Assembly: GCA_024663395.1 (NCBI GenBank)
Contig: JANFAH010000121.1
Coordinates: 25,957-89,956, forward strand
From: Pisolithus tinctorius
Taxonomy: Eukaryota; Basidiomycota; Agaricomycetes; Boletales; Pisolithaceae
Direction of reading: 5' to 3'
Length of the DNA: 64,000 nucleotides
The stretch's first letter is position 1, and every line of letters starts with the position of its first letter. The notes beneath the pieces were generated by a model. It had not been told where the DNA came from. It searched no databases and was given only the letters and a program-made list of their open reading frames with translations. This document shows positions 46,575-58,010 of this stretch, piece after piece. Both the position numbers and the translations under genes were made by a program.

Positions 46575-49500
46575 GTGCCTACCATATATGCTGATCATTG
46601 ATGGACTCCTGCAAATTTGTTCATGTTCATGCTTTTGGTTTACTGATGCTCTTGCTCCTTGAGATAATCTTATGTGGTGACTTGTTTCCTCCCTTGCAAA
46701 AATGCTGCTGAGGGTGAGTGTAGGTAGGTCTACCAACAGATCCATGTAGAACCACTTAAATATCAGCTGCTGGGTAGGCCAAAACTCAATTAAACAACAG
46801 AAGAACTAACTCTGAGCAGTACCAAAAACATGTGTAACCCCAGGAGGATTCCATTACCTTCAGATCTGGGATTTTCATCCACCAGCCCATGGTGGTTGGT
46901 GAAAGAAGAAGTGGAATGCTTACCTCCCAATATATGGTTTTGGAAGGTGCAAGGGCAAGAATATTGTGAGAGCAACAATAAGAAAAATGCAAAAAGCAGT
47001 CACCCTCAGTCCATGGGAGCATCTGAGAGTTCATTTACTGAAAGACTAGATGAGCGCTTGAGGCAAGTATTGCTCACCCCAAAAGGGGCTGCCCAAAGAG
47101 GAAGGTGTAAAACTGGAGAAGAAAAGTGAACTTGATACTCAGTTCATCCTCAGTATCTCATATACCTGTTTTCATAATCCTTCATATGTTTTGATTTCAT
47201 CCATGTATCTACACTATCATCCTCTCCTTCCTCATTCAAGTCTTAATAGGCAGGGGCTTTCACTTTCACTTTCACTTTCACTCCCCTCTCTTCTCAACCA
47301 TCCCACATGTTCTTCATCTGCTACAGCAGTTTTCAAATGTTTTGGGAAAATCAGAAAATCAGAATTGCACAGCAGGGATTGCTGAAAAGGACCCCAGAGG
47401 TAGCTCTAGTACATTTCATAATGAATTCATACAACTATCACACTGTGGGAAAAACTCTGTTTGCTGATTTGAAGTCTGGTCTAGTCCAGACCTCTAAATC
47501 TGGGCACAAAAATGGTATTGTTAGCATCTACTCAAGCTAAGATACTGATACTAGTCTCATACATTAGTGTAGCAGTTTCAGTGCTATTCCTGGACTGTCA
47601 GGCCCAGGTCTCCAAACTCTTTGAGCATTGATCATACTGGACTGACTGTCTGGTCACATGGCATTACCTTTTTAGGGGTGGTCATTTTCTTTGGGGTATT
47701 GCATTCCTCTTGCCTTTGAATGTCAGTCAGATGACTTTGAGCTGCACAATTGGGGTGTGTGTCATGGAGAGTGGGCTCTCAGTTATGAGTGTATCTGGCA
47801 GGGGTATGCTTTCGAGTGTGTTGCATTGCAGCATGAGCTGTTGTCGCAGTCTACAGTGATGTCATTGGTCTGTTGTGCTAGTTTGCTTCAGGAGTTTGTG
47901 GAACATTTTCTGTTCTTGTGTATGCAGGATATCAGATCTATTGTGACTTTTCATAGAGTGGTGTTGCATAGCAAGTTGTGGTGGGTCATGTGTCTCAATG
48001 CACTTCATATTCAAGAGTGTACTACTGTATGTCCAACACTAGTCTATGTCTTCTGTTTGTTTTTATTGATAAATCATCTTCCAGCCAACATAAGGCTCCC
48101 CCTTTCTCAACTTATTGAGCACTGTTCCTGACTTTCCAGATATTAGACATGACTGCATGGATACATTTTGTGTTATAATTCATGCCCAGTGACTTTGTAT
48201 CCAAAAAAAAAAACACATGTTTTCTCCAAATGCATCCAGGAGCGCCCAGAGGGCTTTGGTATGTAGAGCTGCATTTTGTGTCTAAGTTCACTCTGCTACT
48301 GTGTGATGCTGTGGCAGCTGTCACACTGGAAAATGTTATGTTCTGATGCAGTGACTTTGTCAAATGGACTAGGCATGAAGGATGGAGGGACACTTCACAG
48401 GCTGAACTTATCATAACCCCTATGGCTTCCCTGCTAACCCTGACTTCAATAGATTCCTTCTGTTAGGAGTGTACACCTGATGCAAAGGAAATGAGAAGAG
48501 AGAGAGAGTATATTTGAGGGGAGTTGCAAAGTAGCAAAAAACTGAGGTTACAGAGTATTGTACTTCTAGTTATATACTCCCTGGGAGGGTGCACAATAAC
48601 TCTGTAAGTAGCTAGTCACTGCAGACAGTAAGCAATGAAATAGAAATGAGTCACTATGGCTCAATAGTGAAGGGGACAAGGCCCAAACTGGCTGCACAAT
48701 CAGACATGCACAGTGAGGGGGCAGAGCAGGTGATGGAGATGAAACATATCAAATATACTGTACAGGGGGCAACATGGGAATGAGACAAAGGAAACACACA
48801 AGAAGGCAATCAGAACACAGTGATGACACTGCAGAACTCTTCTAGACCAGCAGCCTCCCCTTCCATGGATGGTGAATGACCCAGACCACCACCCAAACAG
48901 TGATGATGGTGATGGCAACCATCTGAAACCCAAGACATGCAAAGATGTATGTGTCATTTGACCAGAAATGGTAGGGAGGCAGCTTGAGGCATAACAGAAA
49001 AAAATGCTGTTCTGCTGAGAGTCATTTACTAGTTGAGAGGACTACTAATTCATTACAGGATGCATGTACTAGGGCTACTAACAAAGGTATGAGTTTCTAC
49101 ACTATGTCAGTACCAGTAAATGAATGGAAGTATAGGTATGCTCACCTCAGTGCACAAAGTAGTGACTGAGGTGGGAAATAATGGTATGGAAAATTTATAG
49201 TACTGTAATTACTAAGTGGGGTGACATCAGAATCTAATTCTGAGGGTTGGGGAGAAATTCTGAGCCCTCTGGGCAAAACTCTGAGAGGCTACTGTAATTC
49301 TGGAACACTGTGGGGAGCAGGTATCTGCTACCTGGTATGGGGTTGTGGGCTCCAGCCTAGGGATAGGTGATCTGAGGGGGTGAGTTCAACACAAGGGGAG
49401 TTGATCTAGCTGTAGGAGGATGGTAGGGAGTGAATGTGACTGAGTCACACAAGTCAATCAACCTGTAAATGAAAAGTGCAATTGATTAAGGGGGAGACTA

Positions 49501-50060
49501 GCCTTGAGCTTGCCTAGAAAGTGTTGCAAATATGCCTGCTACTCAGCACTGGGCAGGGGAAAGGGAAGGGGTCAAGTCAATGTCATTACTTCTGCTCTCT
49601 CTCTCTGTCTCTAACTTGAGGGCTTCAAAATTGCTATTTTTCCTGTCATGATTACAGGTATATGAGGTGCTACATGTAGAGTATGTAACTACAAAGTAAG
49701 TGACATCAAAAGTCAAAAGAGTGACAGGAATGATGGAAATTAGCTGAGATCAATGTGATGATGGCCATGAGGCCAGTACAGTGTCAGCAATCAAAAGAGT
49801 GGCTAATGTAAAGGAAGTGAAGGTGGTCTGAAGGGAAGTGAACAAGAAGACAATGAAAGCAACAAGAAACACTTACATAACTGACAGCATGAACCTGAAG
49901 AGCAGAAGCAAGCAAGCACAGGTGGCCAGAAACCTGTTGCAAGTGTTGGACCTTCATTGCAATAGCCAAGGGGAGTGTCTAGAGGTCATGCAATGGCAGG
50001 GGAAGTGAGTCAACTGAAAAGGATGGAGTATTGGGTGACCTGGAGTGCAGAGGGTGTCAA
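46575..50060. other. Unassigned CpG-poor repeat sequence
   Basis: No protein family recognised. Frames of 60-146 codons occur (the longest plus-strand one is at 47691-48131) but none shows a transposon motif. The left part may be a decayed LTR or unrelated element; the right end should include the 3' LTR of the copia element. Short AG/CT runs occur near 48495 and 49605. Confidence 0.35.
47258..47281. repeat. Four tandem copies of TTTCAC
   Basis: The hexamer TTTCAC is repeated four times without change inside the CpG-poor block. A simple microsatellite. Confidence 0.9.
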
Positions 50061-50192
50061 AGATGCTCAAGAGGGGTTGCATTTGTGTTGCATTTGTTGC
50101 AAAGCCTATAGCTACTTAGTAGACCTCCTATTGACACTATACACACACTCCTAGTGTAGGGAGATTGCTCTCTCCACAATGCATTCTTGACA
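50061..50192 (-). repeat. Start of copia 3' LTR
   Basis: On the minus strand the sequence after the polypurine tract begins TGTCAAGAATGCATTGTGG, a normal LTR opening with TG. The far end of the LTR was not found, so the lower limit is arbitrary. No matching copy with this opening was found on the other side of the element, so its 5' LTR is missing or has been replaced. Confidence 0.45.
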
Positions 50193-50203
50193 CTCCCCCT
50201 CAA
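50193..50203 (-). other. Copia polypurine tract
   Basis: The minus strand reads TTGAGGGGGAG directly before the LTR opening TGTCA. This is the plus-strand primer site of Ty1/copia elements and fixes the element's orientation. Confidence 0.65.
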
Positions 50204-53200
50204 TTGGAACAAAGTCCAAGTGCAGATGTGAAATGTTTTGCCTTGATGCTTGATAAAGGTTTGGTAAGGGTATTGGTGACTATGTCATCAGTAGGACAAT
50301 AAATTAAATGAAAGGAGTGATTTTCCACAGCAAAATGAATGAAATGGTATCATATGTTGATGTGCTTGGTGTGAGCATGGTAACTGCCATCTTTGGTGAG
50401 TGTGATGGCAGATTGGCTGTTGGAATACAGTGGGATAGGATATTTGAGTGGGCAGAAAACTTCCCTGATGAGTTGTTGAAGCCATAAGCCCTCTTTGGCT
50501 GCATGAGTTGCTGTGACATACTCTGCTTCAGCAGTTGAGAGTGTTTTGAGTTCTTGTTTCTGTGAAGTCCAACTGATAGCTCCTCCATCCAGTAGATATG
50601 TGTATCTGCTGATAGCCTGTCAGTGCTCCTGCAAAGCTCCATCTGCATTAGTATAGCCCTTGAGGCCTTGTTCTGTATTTCTGAATGTCAAAGTGAGCAC
50701 TTTTATGCCTGTGATATACCTGTAGATTCATTTTATGGCTTCCCAGTGAGTCATGTTGGGTGTGTTATTGAACTGCATGACTGTGGAGACAGCAAATGCA
50801 ATGTCTGGGTGTGTTCCAACAGCAAGGTGCATGAGGGAGCCTACAGCAGAATGGTAGGGTACATTTTTCATGCATGCAGCTTCTTTGGCTGACTGCAGAA
50901 TTTCTCCACAAGAGAGTTTGATTCTGGGGTCCATCAAAATTGTGGCAGGTTTGCAGTCAGTGAGGTTATATTTCATCAGAATGGCCTCAATGTAGGACTG
51001 CTGGGACAATGATATGGTATGGGCTTCTCTATTCTGTGCCACCTTCATTCCAAGTAGCCAACTGATGGGCCCTAGGTCAGAGATTTTAACACAAGTGCTA
51101 ATCTCCTGTTTGAATGAGTGAATTAATGATGGGGAACTGCCTGTTACAGTGCAGTCATCAATGTGGCTGGCAAGAATGAGAATTTCCAATCTAATGTGAC
51201 CATAGAATACTCCCCAGTCTGTGTGTGCTCTAGTAAGTCCAAGATCTGCAAGGTAGCACATAGCTTCTGGTACCACTGAAGTGTGCCTTGTTTTGAGCCA
51301 TATAATGTGACATTTAGCTTCCCAACTGGGCAGGAAAAATTCCACCCTACAGCATAGCCCTCAGGGAGCTCCATGTATATGTCTTTGCCATCTCTGAGTT
51401 TTCCATTTAGGAATGCTGAGTGAAAATCAAAGACATCAATGTCCCAGTCATTGCATGCAGCAATTGTGAGTATGGTGCAAAGTGGTGTGAGTCTTGTGAT
51501 GGGAGCATAGGTTTCATTGTAGTCAGTGCCCTGTATCTGAGAGTAGCCCTTAGCAACCAGGCAGGCCTTGTACTTCTTGATATCTCCTGCAGTGTTATGC
51601 TTGATCTTAAAGACCCATTTGCATCCTATGACATTTGCACCTTATGGGCACTCAATGACATCCCAAGTGTGTGCTTCCTCTAGGCTCTGTAATTCCACAT
51701 TTATGGCATTTTGCTGCTTCAGTCAGTCAGCTTGGGATTTTGCCTCATGTACTGTTGATGGATCCAGCCCTTCAGCTTCAGCCATCCCTGCCACCATAGC
51801 ATACATGATGTTAGTGTCATCTTCATCAGCAGCTAGTTCATCATTGAATATGTAGGTAGCATTCTCTCAGGATTTTGGGCTGTTCAGGTTGCTATCACTC
51901 TCTTGGAGTTCTTTTACAAAGTTGAGAGGGATGTGTCCATCACAAGTGCTTTCTCCTGCATGTAAGCACCTCATATAGTCTAATTCAAAGTGCTGGCAAG
52001 TGGAATGATGAGGTTGAGGTGGAGGTGTTTTGAAATTATCTCTGAGTGGGTCCAAATGGGTCTTGGAATTTCTGAAGTTGCTTTGGTGGGTTGCTTGACT
52101 GTCTGTGTGGCCTCAGAATTTCCCTGCTCCCCCTTGAGTGGCACACCATGTGGTATGGACACATCTCAGTGCTCAAAATGACACTTTGTTCAATTCCAAT
52201 TGCTCATGTGTCAGGCCAGTAGATGTGGTGGCCATTGCTCTCAGGGTCAAAACCTACCCAGTGTCCATCTTGGGCTCGCTTGTCTAGCTTGGAGCCAGAG
52301 GTGTCATGGACCTTGACATGACATCCCCAGACCAGGATTTTTGAGAGGTTGGGTGGTCTTTTGGAGAGCATTTCATAGGGAGTCTTGGTGCCTAGATGGC
52401 AAGTTGACAAGCAGTTTTTGAGCCAAGTTGCATGCATAATGGCCTCCCCCAGAGGTTCTTGGGTAAGCCACTGGCATGAATCATCACTTGTACATGCCCA
52501 ACAAGTGTTCTGTTGGGCCATTCTGCAACTCCATTGTGTTCAGGGGTACCATGGATGGTTATGTGTCATTCTGTGCCTTGGGATTTCAGATATTCTGAAA
52601 ATTCTGCACTAAGATATTCTTCCCCTCAATCCAAGTGAAGTTGCTTGACTTTGGTGTCAAACTGCATGCTCAGCCATGCTTCATAGGCTTTGTATGATTT
52701 GAAGGTCTCAGCCTTCATCTTTTGCAAGTACAGGGTGGTGTAATGAGTGTGGTCATCTGTGAATGACACATAGTACTAGCTGTGGCCTGGGGTTTGGACT
52801 GGAGAAGGTCCCCAGAGGTCTGAGTGGTCCTCATCACCAAGGTGTTCATGGAAAGGTGGGTCACACTCCTTCCCAATGGGCTTCTGAGTTGCTTTGGCAT
52901 ATTTGCATGAATTGCATGTGCCCATGGTGGAATGCACTTTGTCCAGCTTAATTCTGGTGATTGTGACATCCTTGAGCATGTGCCAGATGGCTTTGGGAGT
53001 GATGTGGCTGAGCCTGATGTGTATCTCCTCCATAGTTAGGGATTCTGTGGCCTTAGCTAGGCCTGCAAAGGCATGACAAGCTCATTTGAGGCAGTAGAGC
53101 CCTTTTTGCATTGGAATTTTGGCTACTTTCTTTTTCTGAGCCTCAAAAATTTGACAACACTTGTCTTGGAATAATGCAGCATACCCAGTGATGTCAAGTT

Positions 53201-53850
53201 TGCTAATGGAAATGAGTGTAATTCCCATCTTGAGAGCATAGAGCATGTCCTTGAGTTGAATGTGGGTATGTGCAGTGCTGTTTGGAAGTGAGATTGCAAG
53301 ATCACCTTTCCTGATGTAATGGAAGGTGTGATTATCAGCAGTGGTGATAGGTTTGGGGATGATTGGCTTGTAGTCAAGAAATTTGCTGCAGTAGGAGGAC
53401 ATATGATGTGAAGTGCCTGAGGCAAACAGAATGGTCTCCTCTGTGGAATTTAGGCTTTTGCCTGCAAGAAGGACATGATCAAAGGTGTTCATGTATGCAT
53501 CTTCTTCATCAGTAATGATGTCCTGGGGGTTCAGAATTTCTTCCTCTGCAATTTTGGTGAGCCAATTGTCATCCTGTGGGTGTGCTAGCCAAACTCCATC
53601 AGGTTTGGAGTCAGTGCTGGTCTGTGCACTTGAGCTGGCTGTTGTGCTGGTTGCAGTGGCCACTTTTCCAGAGCCTTTCTCCTTCTTTTTCCCTTTGCCC
53701 TTGTTCTGGAATCACTTGGGTGCTTGCCCAACTTTTCCACCACCCTCTTCCCAGCATTTGGCTCTTGCATGACCTTTCTTTCTGCAATTTTTGCAATTAG
53801 ACTTCTTTCCATCCTTCACTGAGTAAGGGCCCAAACAGTAGTGGAATTTC
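50193..53850 (-). mobile_element. Ty1/copia retrotransposon, decayed
   Basis: Domains follow copia order on the minus strand. A CCHC knuckle CKNCRKKGHARAKCW lies at about 53800-53755. The protease segment reads ILFASGTSHHM, with alanine where the catalytic aspartate should be. The integrase zinc region shows IRLSH and CNSCKYAKATQKPIG, then the integrase core with LHLD, a stop and GEEYLS, then HGTPEHNGVAE. Reverse transcriptase has [15 protein letters not shown] and ISWLLGMKVAQN, and RNase H includes TLSTAEAEYVTATHAAKEG. Stops and shifts break every domain, and several stops are TGA in place of arginine. The gag N-terminal part and a matching 5' LTR are absent. It cannot be autonomous. Confidence 0.85.
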
Positions 53851-53949
53851 TGCTTCCTTATGCAAAACATATATAAACCAACTCTGTGTGGAGTTCAGTG
53901 GACTCCCAAGTTGATAATTGCAGACTATCTGCAACTGAGGTGTTTACTG

Positions 53950-54706
53950 ATCAGGTGACGAATCACAACTACCTGTCAAGTTTGGGCCTACTCTGACCAA
54001 CTCTGATGCTAGACAAAGTCTGGGGAGAGGTTCAGAAGCAAGTCCACACAGAAGAACAGAACTCCAACTGGTGGAGTGTTGGCAGGGATGAAGTCTGCTG
54101 AGACAGAGGCAGAGCAGAGTGAGGGCATTGGGTTTAGCTTGTGCATTACCCTGTTGCATGATCTCAGCCCTTGTATTTCAGAGGTAGAGACCAGATGGAT
54201 TGTTGGAGTTAACTCCAACAGGCAGAAGATGGAGAGAGAAGGAGTAGGAACTAAGTTGATATTCATACTGGAGAACAGCAGAGTATGATACATGCTTTTA
54301 TACTACTATGGAGGTACAGTAATCAGAATCAGAACTGACATATGGAGACTCATAAAATTTCAAGTAAAACTTTCTAGACAATGAATGAAGGGAAGATGGA
54401 GAACATACAACAGGTAACATAGAACAACCCAAAAAGGAAACAGTCCAGGCACTGGACCATGCAGTGCATGCACTGCAGAGTACCTGATTGCATGCTGTCA
54501 AGGAGAAGTCTGAGGGGAGGTCACATGACCCCTCAGGGAATGGTCCACATGGTCTGGTGGTAAACCAGTACAAGTCCAACAACAGTCAGAGTGGAGAAGG
54601 TTCATAAATGACAGAGGGTAGGCAGAGTTGGTGTGGAGTGAGAGAATGACTGGTGGAGGAGGGTGCAGAGTTAGTGGGGACTTAGGATAAATGCATGGTT
54701 GTGACA
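53950..54706 (-). repeat. Inverted LTR related to the gypsy LTR at 57460
   Basis: Read on the minus strand from 54706 it opens TGTCACAACCATGCATTTATC and continues with CCCCACTAACTCTGCACCC, CAGTCATTCTCTCACTCC and ATGAACCTTCTCCACTCTGA. All have counterparts in the same order in the plus-strand LTR beginning at 57460. A TATAAAAG box lies about 400 nt in, as in the other copy. It is CpG-poor while its relative is not. The end near 53950 is a guess. Confidence 0.55.
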
Positions 54707-54738
54707 CTACCCACATATGCATAGTATGATATGCCACC

Positions 54739-56370
54739 TTGACAAACCAACCTTTATTGCAGGCTAGACCATTCCATGTCCCTGACCCACCACTCACATC
54801 AACTTTGCAGCAAGATGGAAGTAGGAGTTCTGGGTCAAAAGGAAAGGCCCCATCAATCAGTTCAAGCTCTGAGCCTCAGCTGAAGTTGCAAGCTGTATGG
54901 CCCCATGCAGATGTTGAGATGCTTCTTGATTTTGTGGAGGAATTCCAACCCAAGGCAGGTGATCATATGGTCTTTCAACTAGGGCACTTCAATGATTTGG
55001 TATCTCAGTTACCTGTCCAAGCCAATGGCTACTGTAAAACTGCAAAAAACTGTCATGACAAGTGGGAAAGTGTGTGTTTATTGATCTATCCTTGCATTTG
55101 GTGTCACTCATCTCATACAAAGCTGAAATGGGATTACTATGCAGCTTTGGCTGTTGCAGGGGGATCAGGACTCACATATTCAGCAGCAAAAGGTGCTGAT
55201 GTTGTAACTGAGGTGGGGCAGCTTGTGATGGATGATGTTGTTATGGTATGTCTGGGATTTTTTCCTGGCATGGTGCACAAATCCTTGACCTTCCCCTAGA
55301 ATCAGCCAGATACTGCCCAGTACAGAAACATGGGCTTCAAATGCTTTGATTGTATGTGAGACCTCACCCTTCCTGACAAGGTGAGGGGCACCAATGCCCA
55401 CCATGCTGCTGGTGCTTGACCCCCCACCCAAAGGTCCTGGGCTTCTACATCCATGTCACCCAATTTTCCCAGCTCCATTGTGCAGCCTGTCATATCACCT
55501 CAGCCCACATCTATGCAGCCTCCCACACCACCATCATTCCCACAGCCTGCCATGCAGTGTCAGCTACTGTTCACATAACCTCACATGCAGTATCAGCCAC
55601 TGCCTGTGCAACCCACCACACAGTTTACCTTTATGCAAGATCAATCCAGGTTTCCAAATCAACATCAAATCATGCAGACTCCTCGGAGTGTGCAGCCTGC
55701 CATAAATGTTCAAGGTACACTTGTACCACAGGGTGTTTCACAGGCCCTGTCCAGTGTGCCACCTGTATCCCTACCTGGCCCCATGGTTTCCCCTTCATCC
55801 ATTCCTACATCACCACCATCTTCTGCAATGACATCAGTAAGCACTTCCATCAATCTGTCATCTAGTTTGTCATCTTGTGGCAAGAAGTGCAAAAGTGATG
55901 CCACTGCCAAGCTCAACACCACATCCACAGTGGCTTCCATGGGAAGCTCTAGCAGTTCTTGGAAGCAGTGCTCACAGACAGCTGGCCTTGAAGATGTGGT
56001 GTGGGATCTAATGTCCAGTGTGCAAGACAGTACCTCCAAGACACTCACTGTTCTCAACAATCCCAAGGGCTGAAGTCTTGACAAAGCATGTGCATTGATG
56101 TTTGAGCTTGAGAAGAACCTTTTGGAGCAGAACCTGGTCCACTTGCAAATGTTGTTTGAAGAGAAATCCTCCTATGGTACAGGTTACAAGAACACTGCCA
56201 CTCAGTTGGCAACATACCAAATGTTGTGGGTTAAGATGAGGCTCAAAGCTGCTGGCTATGAGGTTCCAGAATATGCAAATTTGGGGGGGGAAATAAGTAG
56301 TTCATCTGTACTTGTGCATTTATATTGCAATCACCACTGTTCCAAATTGCCATGCAAGTATGTAAATTGA
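54739..56370 (+). pseudogene. Myb/SANT-like protein of Harbinger element
   Basis: The segment VEMLLDFVEEFQPKAGDHMV followed by CKTAKNCHDKWESV and KLKWDYYAALA fits the Myb/SANT-like domain common in fungal transposons: acidic helix, AGD turn, then KTAKxCxxKW. A long serine/proline/glutamine-rich linker follows, then a leucine-rich C-terminal helix near 56100-56280 (ELEKNLLEQNLVHLQMLFEE). Stops interrupt at about 55298, 55358 and 56071, several as TGA. The protein would bring the transposase to the element ends in a live copy. Not functional here. Confidence 0.6.
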
Positions 56371-56449
56371 GGGTGGACAAGACAAGTGTGTGATAATTGG
56401 GTGACATAGTGGATACATGGATAAAATGTGAAACTAGCTACAGAACTAC

Positions 56450-57262
56450 TGAATCAACCCCTTCTTGCAAGCTCAGCATGATAATCTTCCCACATTTGTG
56501 CTACAATTGTGTCACATATGGCATTCATCTGACTGCACAACTCTGCATTCAATGGAGTATCTTGCAAGCTTCTGACATCTGTTTCTTCAGATGTTAAAAG
56601 TGGCCCATTGTCTTCATTGAATTCATCAGGATCTGGCATGTCAACATTGTCAACATTGTGGAGGCAGATGATATTGTGAACACAGCATGCTGCTGCAGGC
56701 AAGTGGGACTGGATTGCCATGTCATGTTTGGGTGGGAGAATGAGGGTTTGAAAATGTCACTTTATAACTCCAAAGTTATGCTTGATGTCATTCCAAAGCA
56801 TGGGATGGTGAAGGTTGAAAGGCTCTTTGCCATGCCTTGGCCTGTAGGAATGAATGAGAATCAAACACACATAAAAATGTAATGGTACTCACCATAGGTT
56901 GGCTCACCTCCACTCAGCCAAATGGTAGCATTGGCCACAGTATGGTACAAGTAGCTGTGGAGTTGACAGATACCCTGCATCAGCAAGGTAATACCATCCA
57001 TTAGGAATAGAAAAGTCCCACAAGTGGGCATTGTGGTAGACTGTGGCATCAGCAGCCAACCCTTCCCACCCTCTGAGAACATATGTAATGATACCATTGA
57101 ATGAACATGTGACAAGACAATTTTGAGATAAGAAGCCCTTGCAGTTGCACATAAGGTCTCATTCACTTGTGGATGGTGCACATGTGATGTGTGTACCATC
57201 AAGGGCACCTATGGCATCCTTGAAGTATGGATAAATTTGGGATTGGTGGTGATACAACTGGG
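56450..57262 (-). pseudogene. PIF/Harbinger DDE transposase relic
   Basis: The minus strand shows the DDE_4 order: YPYFKDAIGALDGTHITC (first aspartate), CKGFLSQNCLVTCSFNG, YVLRGWEGLAADATV, GWYYLADAGYLSTPQLLVPY (second aspartate region), and FNLHHPMLWNDIKHNFGVIK. In the last block the family has ERxFGV with the catalytic glutamate; here lysine stands in its place (KHNFGV). A stop follows HITCAPSTSE and others occur. The end HNIICLHN is typical of the family C-terminal helix. Inactive. Confidence 0.75.
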
Positions 57263-57459
57263 GGCTGGTGAATCAGCTCTGGGAAGGTGAACAAATGTGG
57301 TATAAATGCAACCCTTGGAGAATGCATGGAGCATTTGTTTAAAATACCTGGGTAAAGTTTAGCAGAATTTCAATTCAAATGACAGTGCACTCACCTGATA
57401 TTGTATCCATCGAGCATTGGAATCACTCACTGATGTGCCAAGTTGATAAGCCTGTCACC

Positions 57460-58010
57460 TGTCATGACTGTGTGTTCATCCTGCATCATCACTAACTCTG
57501 CACCCTTTTCTGCCAGTCATTCACTCACTCCGCACCAACTCTGCCCATCTTCTATCGTCTATGAACCATCTCCACCCTGACTGCTGTCAGACTTGTGTTG
57601 CTCTCCTACCAGTGTGAGGAATCTGCATTCCCTGGATGCATGAGCCCCTGTTATTAACCGTTCCATGACTACTGTTATGTCCGCTCCCCTCTCACGTTCA
57701 CCGTTGTTCATGCGCTACCTTCCCATGCCCTTGCTCTCTCTCATGCAATGCTATACCCACAGCTGCTGTGCTCCAGTCGCTTCTTTTCCCTCGGACTTTT
57801 TCTGTTACCATGGTCTCTGTTCTCTGGTTGTTAGTAGTATACCCTTGGCCTCTGTTCAGCCTGTCTTGTTTGTACGCACCGTCGCACAGCTTTCTTTTAC
57901 TGGTATCTTGTCTTACTTAGGTTCCGGGTTTGCCTGGACTATAAAGCCTTGTACTTAGGTACAGAATGATACCTTTTGGCACTCAGGAGGTCACCATGAG
58001 TTTCTTTTCT
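57460..58010 (+). repeat. 5' LTR of the gypsy element
   Basis: Begins TGTCATGACTGTGTGTTCAT, opposite in orientation to the related LTR ending at 54706. A TATAAAG box is at 57942-57948, a likely promoter of the genomic RNA. The right border is not certain because the 3' LTR is not available for comparison. Confidence 0.5.

Larger units (their letters stand above)
46561..57459. other. CpG-depleted block of decayed transposons
   Basis: Reading through this 10.9 kb I find only about ten CG dinucleotides (for example near 47055, 47813, 48242, 52275, 53958, 55684, 57409), while TG and CA are plentiful. Flanking DNA on both sides has CG at ordinary frequency. The change is sharp on the left (about 46.56 kb). 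Loss of CG with gain of TG/CA is the mark of cytosine methylation followed by deamination. Several stop codons in the elements here are TGA where the family has arginine, as expected from CGA. Confidence 0.8.
54707..57459. mobile_element. PIF/Harbinger-type element with two convergent ORF relics
   Basis: Harbinger elements carry a DDE transposase and a separate Myb/SANT-like DNA-binding protein. Both are here, convergent: the Myb-like ORF on plus (54739-56370) and the transposase on minus (57262-56450). Terminal repeats of its own were not found; instead the unit is bracketed by two related LTRs in opposite orientation. Both ORFs are broken and the whole is CpG-depleted. Confidence 0.65.

Noticed and set aside
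47691..48131. 146-codon plus-strand frame in the CpG-poor block
   Set aside because: No transposon or cellular motif; long frames are easier by chance where CGA-type and TAA codons are skewed by CpG loss.
54621..57545. Terminal inverted repeats of the Harbinger element at GGCAGAGTTGGTG
   Set aside because: The inverted similarity continues outward past these points on both sides, so it belongs to two related LTRs in opposite orientation and not to Harbinger termini.
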